6,198 nt of DNA from Chloroflexota bacterium (GTDB lineage Bacteria > Chloroflexota > UBA6077). The stretch is taken from NCBI GenBank assembly GCA_021786215.1, contig JAJYNT010000150.1, positions 1-6,198 on the forward strand, read 5' to 3'. Under the pieces are notes generated by a model. The model did no database searches and was not told the origin of the DNA. It saw only the letters and a list, made by a program, of their open reading frames with translations. Of this stretch, positions 5,959 through 6,198 are shown in pieces (the first letter of the stretch is position 1; each line of letters begins with the position of its first letter). Made by a program: the position numbers and the translations under genes.

Positions 5959-6142
5959 CTCCAACGGCGCCACCAACAAGGGCGGTGTGCGAATAGTTGC
6001 GAAAACAGTGAGGCCAGCACGGGATAGCCGGGGTAGGCTTGTCTCGTTGTTTGGGGTCGGGGAGCAATACCCATACCGCAACTGCCCAAGCAAATCGCGA
6101 GGCAGTGTACGGCGGCTTGCGGAAACAGGACATCCTGCACCA
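5959..6142. other. Intergenic stretch after the ATPase
   Basis: No frame here shows a start with a ribosome binding site, a family motif or a sustained coding pattern. No strong terminator hairpin is visible directly after the ATPase stop, only weak GC-rich pairings. Confidence 0.45.
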
Positions 6143-6195
6143 TGTCATGCTGAGCGCCAGCGAAGCATCTCTTCGTTACTGCCACTGGGCGCTCA
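6143..6195. repeat. Dispersed palindromic repeat unit (TGTCATGCTGAGCG type)
   Basis: TGTCATGCTGAGCGCCAGCG followed by AAGCATCT is a variant of a short sequence that I recall as scattered between genes in many Chloroflexota and some other genomes; its translated shadow typically reads 'QHDM'. Here it folds. TGAGCGCCAG (6151-6160) pairs with CTGGGCGCTCA (6185-6195) apart from one bulged base, and CGAAG (6161-6165) pairs with CTTCG (6171-6175) inside it. The window ends just after the outer stem, so the repeat may continue. Only one copy is visible here, so its dispersed nature is recalled rather than seen. Confidence 0.55.
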
Positions 6196-6198
6196 AGT

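Noticed and set aside
5383..6093. Minus-strand open frame of 236 codons overlapping the ATPase 3' end
   Set aside because: Most of it is antisense to the membrane domain of the ATPase, it is unusually rich in Gly, Arg, Glu and Asp, and it lacks a start signal or family motif.

Overview
The window is GC-rich (roughly 60%) bacterial chromosomal DNA. It has leaderless-type starts, intrinsic hairpins without clear U tracts, a CtpE-like P-type ATPase, and a 'TGTCATGCTGAGCG...' dispersed repeat of the kind I associate with Chloroflexota genomes. A Chloroflexota or similar non-proteobacterial host is my best guess, held with low to moderate confidence. Nothing here looks like a phage, an intact transposon or a CRISPR locus.

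Layout. Positions 1-78 are the acidic tail of a gene that begins outside the window; a perfect terminator hairpin follows (83-107). On the plus strand, 129-560 encodes a small multi-pass membrane protein that appears to be read from a leaderless GTG. Its stop overlaps the GTG of a HAD-family hydrolase that has lost its middle and survives only as a pseudogene (560-784). The pseudogene meets, tail to tail, a minus-strand gene for an unrecognised helical protein (767-1294), which has a good sigma70-type promoter at 1331-1359.

An inverted-repeat terminator (1442-1481) and a remnant that resembles the C-terminus of an ABC-transporter solute-binding protein (1521 to about 1645) lie upstream on the minus strand. 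Next come a GPR1/FUN34/YaaH (SatP-like) carboxylate transporter (1647-2420, minus) and a non-coding stretch ending in a strong terminator hairpin (2683-2712). Beyond that is a DUF892/YciF ferritin-like protein that seems to have lost most metal ligands (2809-3321, minus). It is divergent from a complete P-type cation ATPase most like mycobacterial CtpE (3523-5958, plus). The last 240 bases hold no convincing gene but carry the dispersed repeat.

How the parts relate. I see no single new multi-gene system. The transporter, the DUF892 protein and the ATPase each appear to have their own transcription unit, separated by terminators; only the last two share a 201-base divergent promoter region and might be co-regulated. 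The main points of interest are the two gene remnants, the apparent loss of the DUF892 metal site, the altered signature motifs in both transporters, and the leaderless start.
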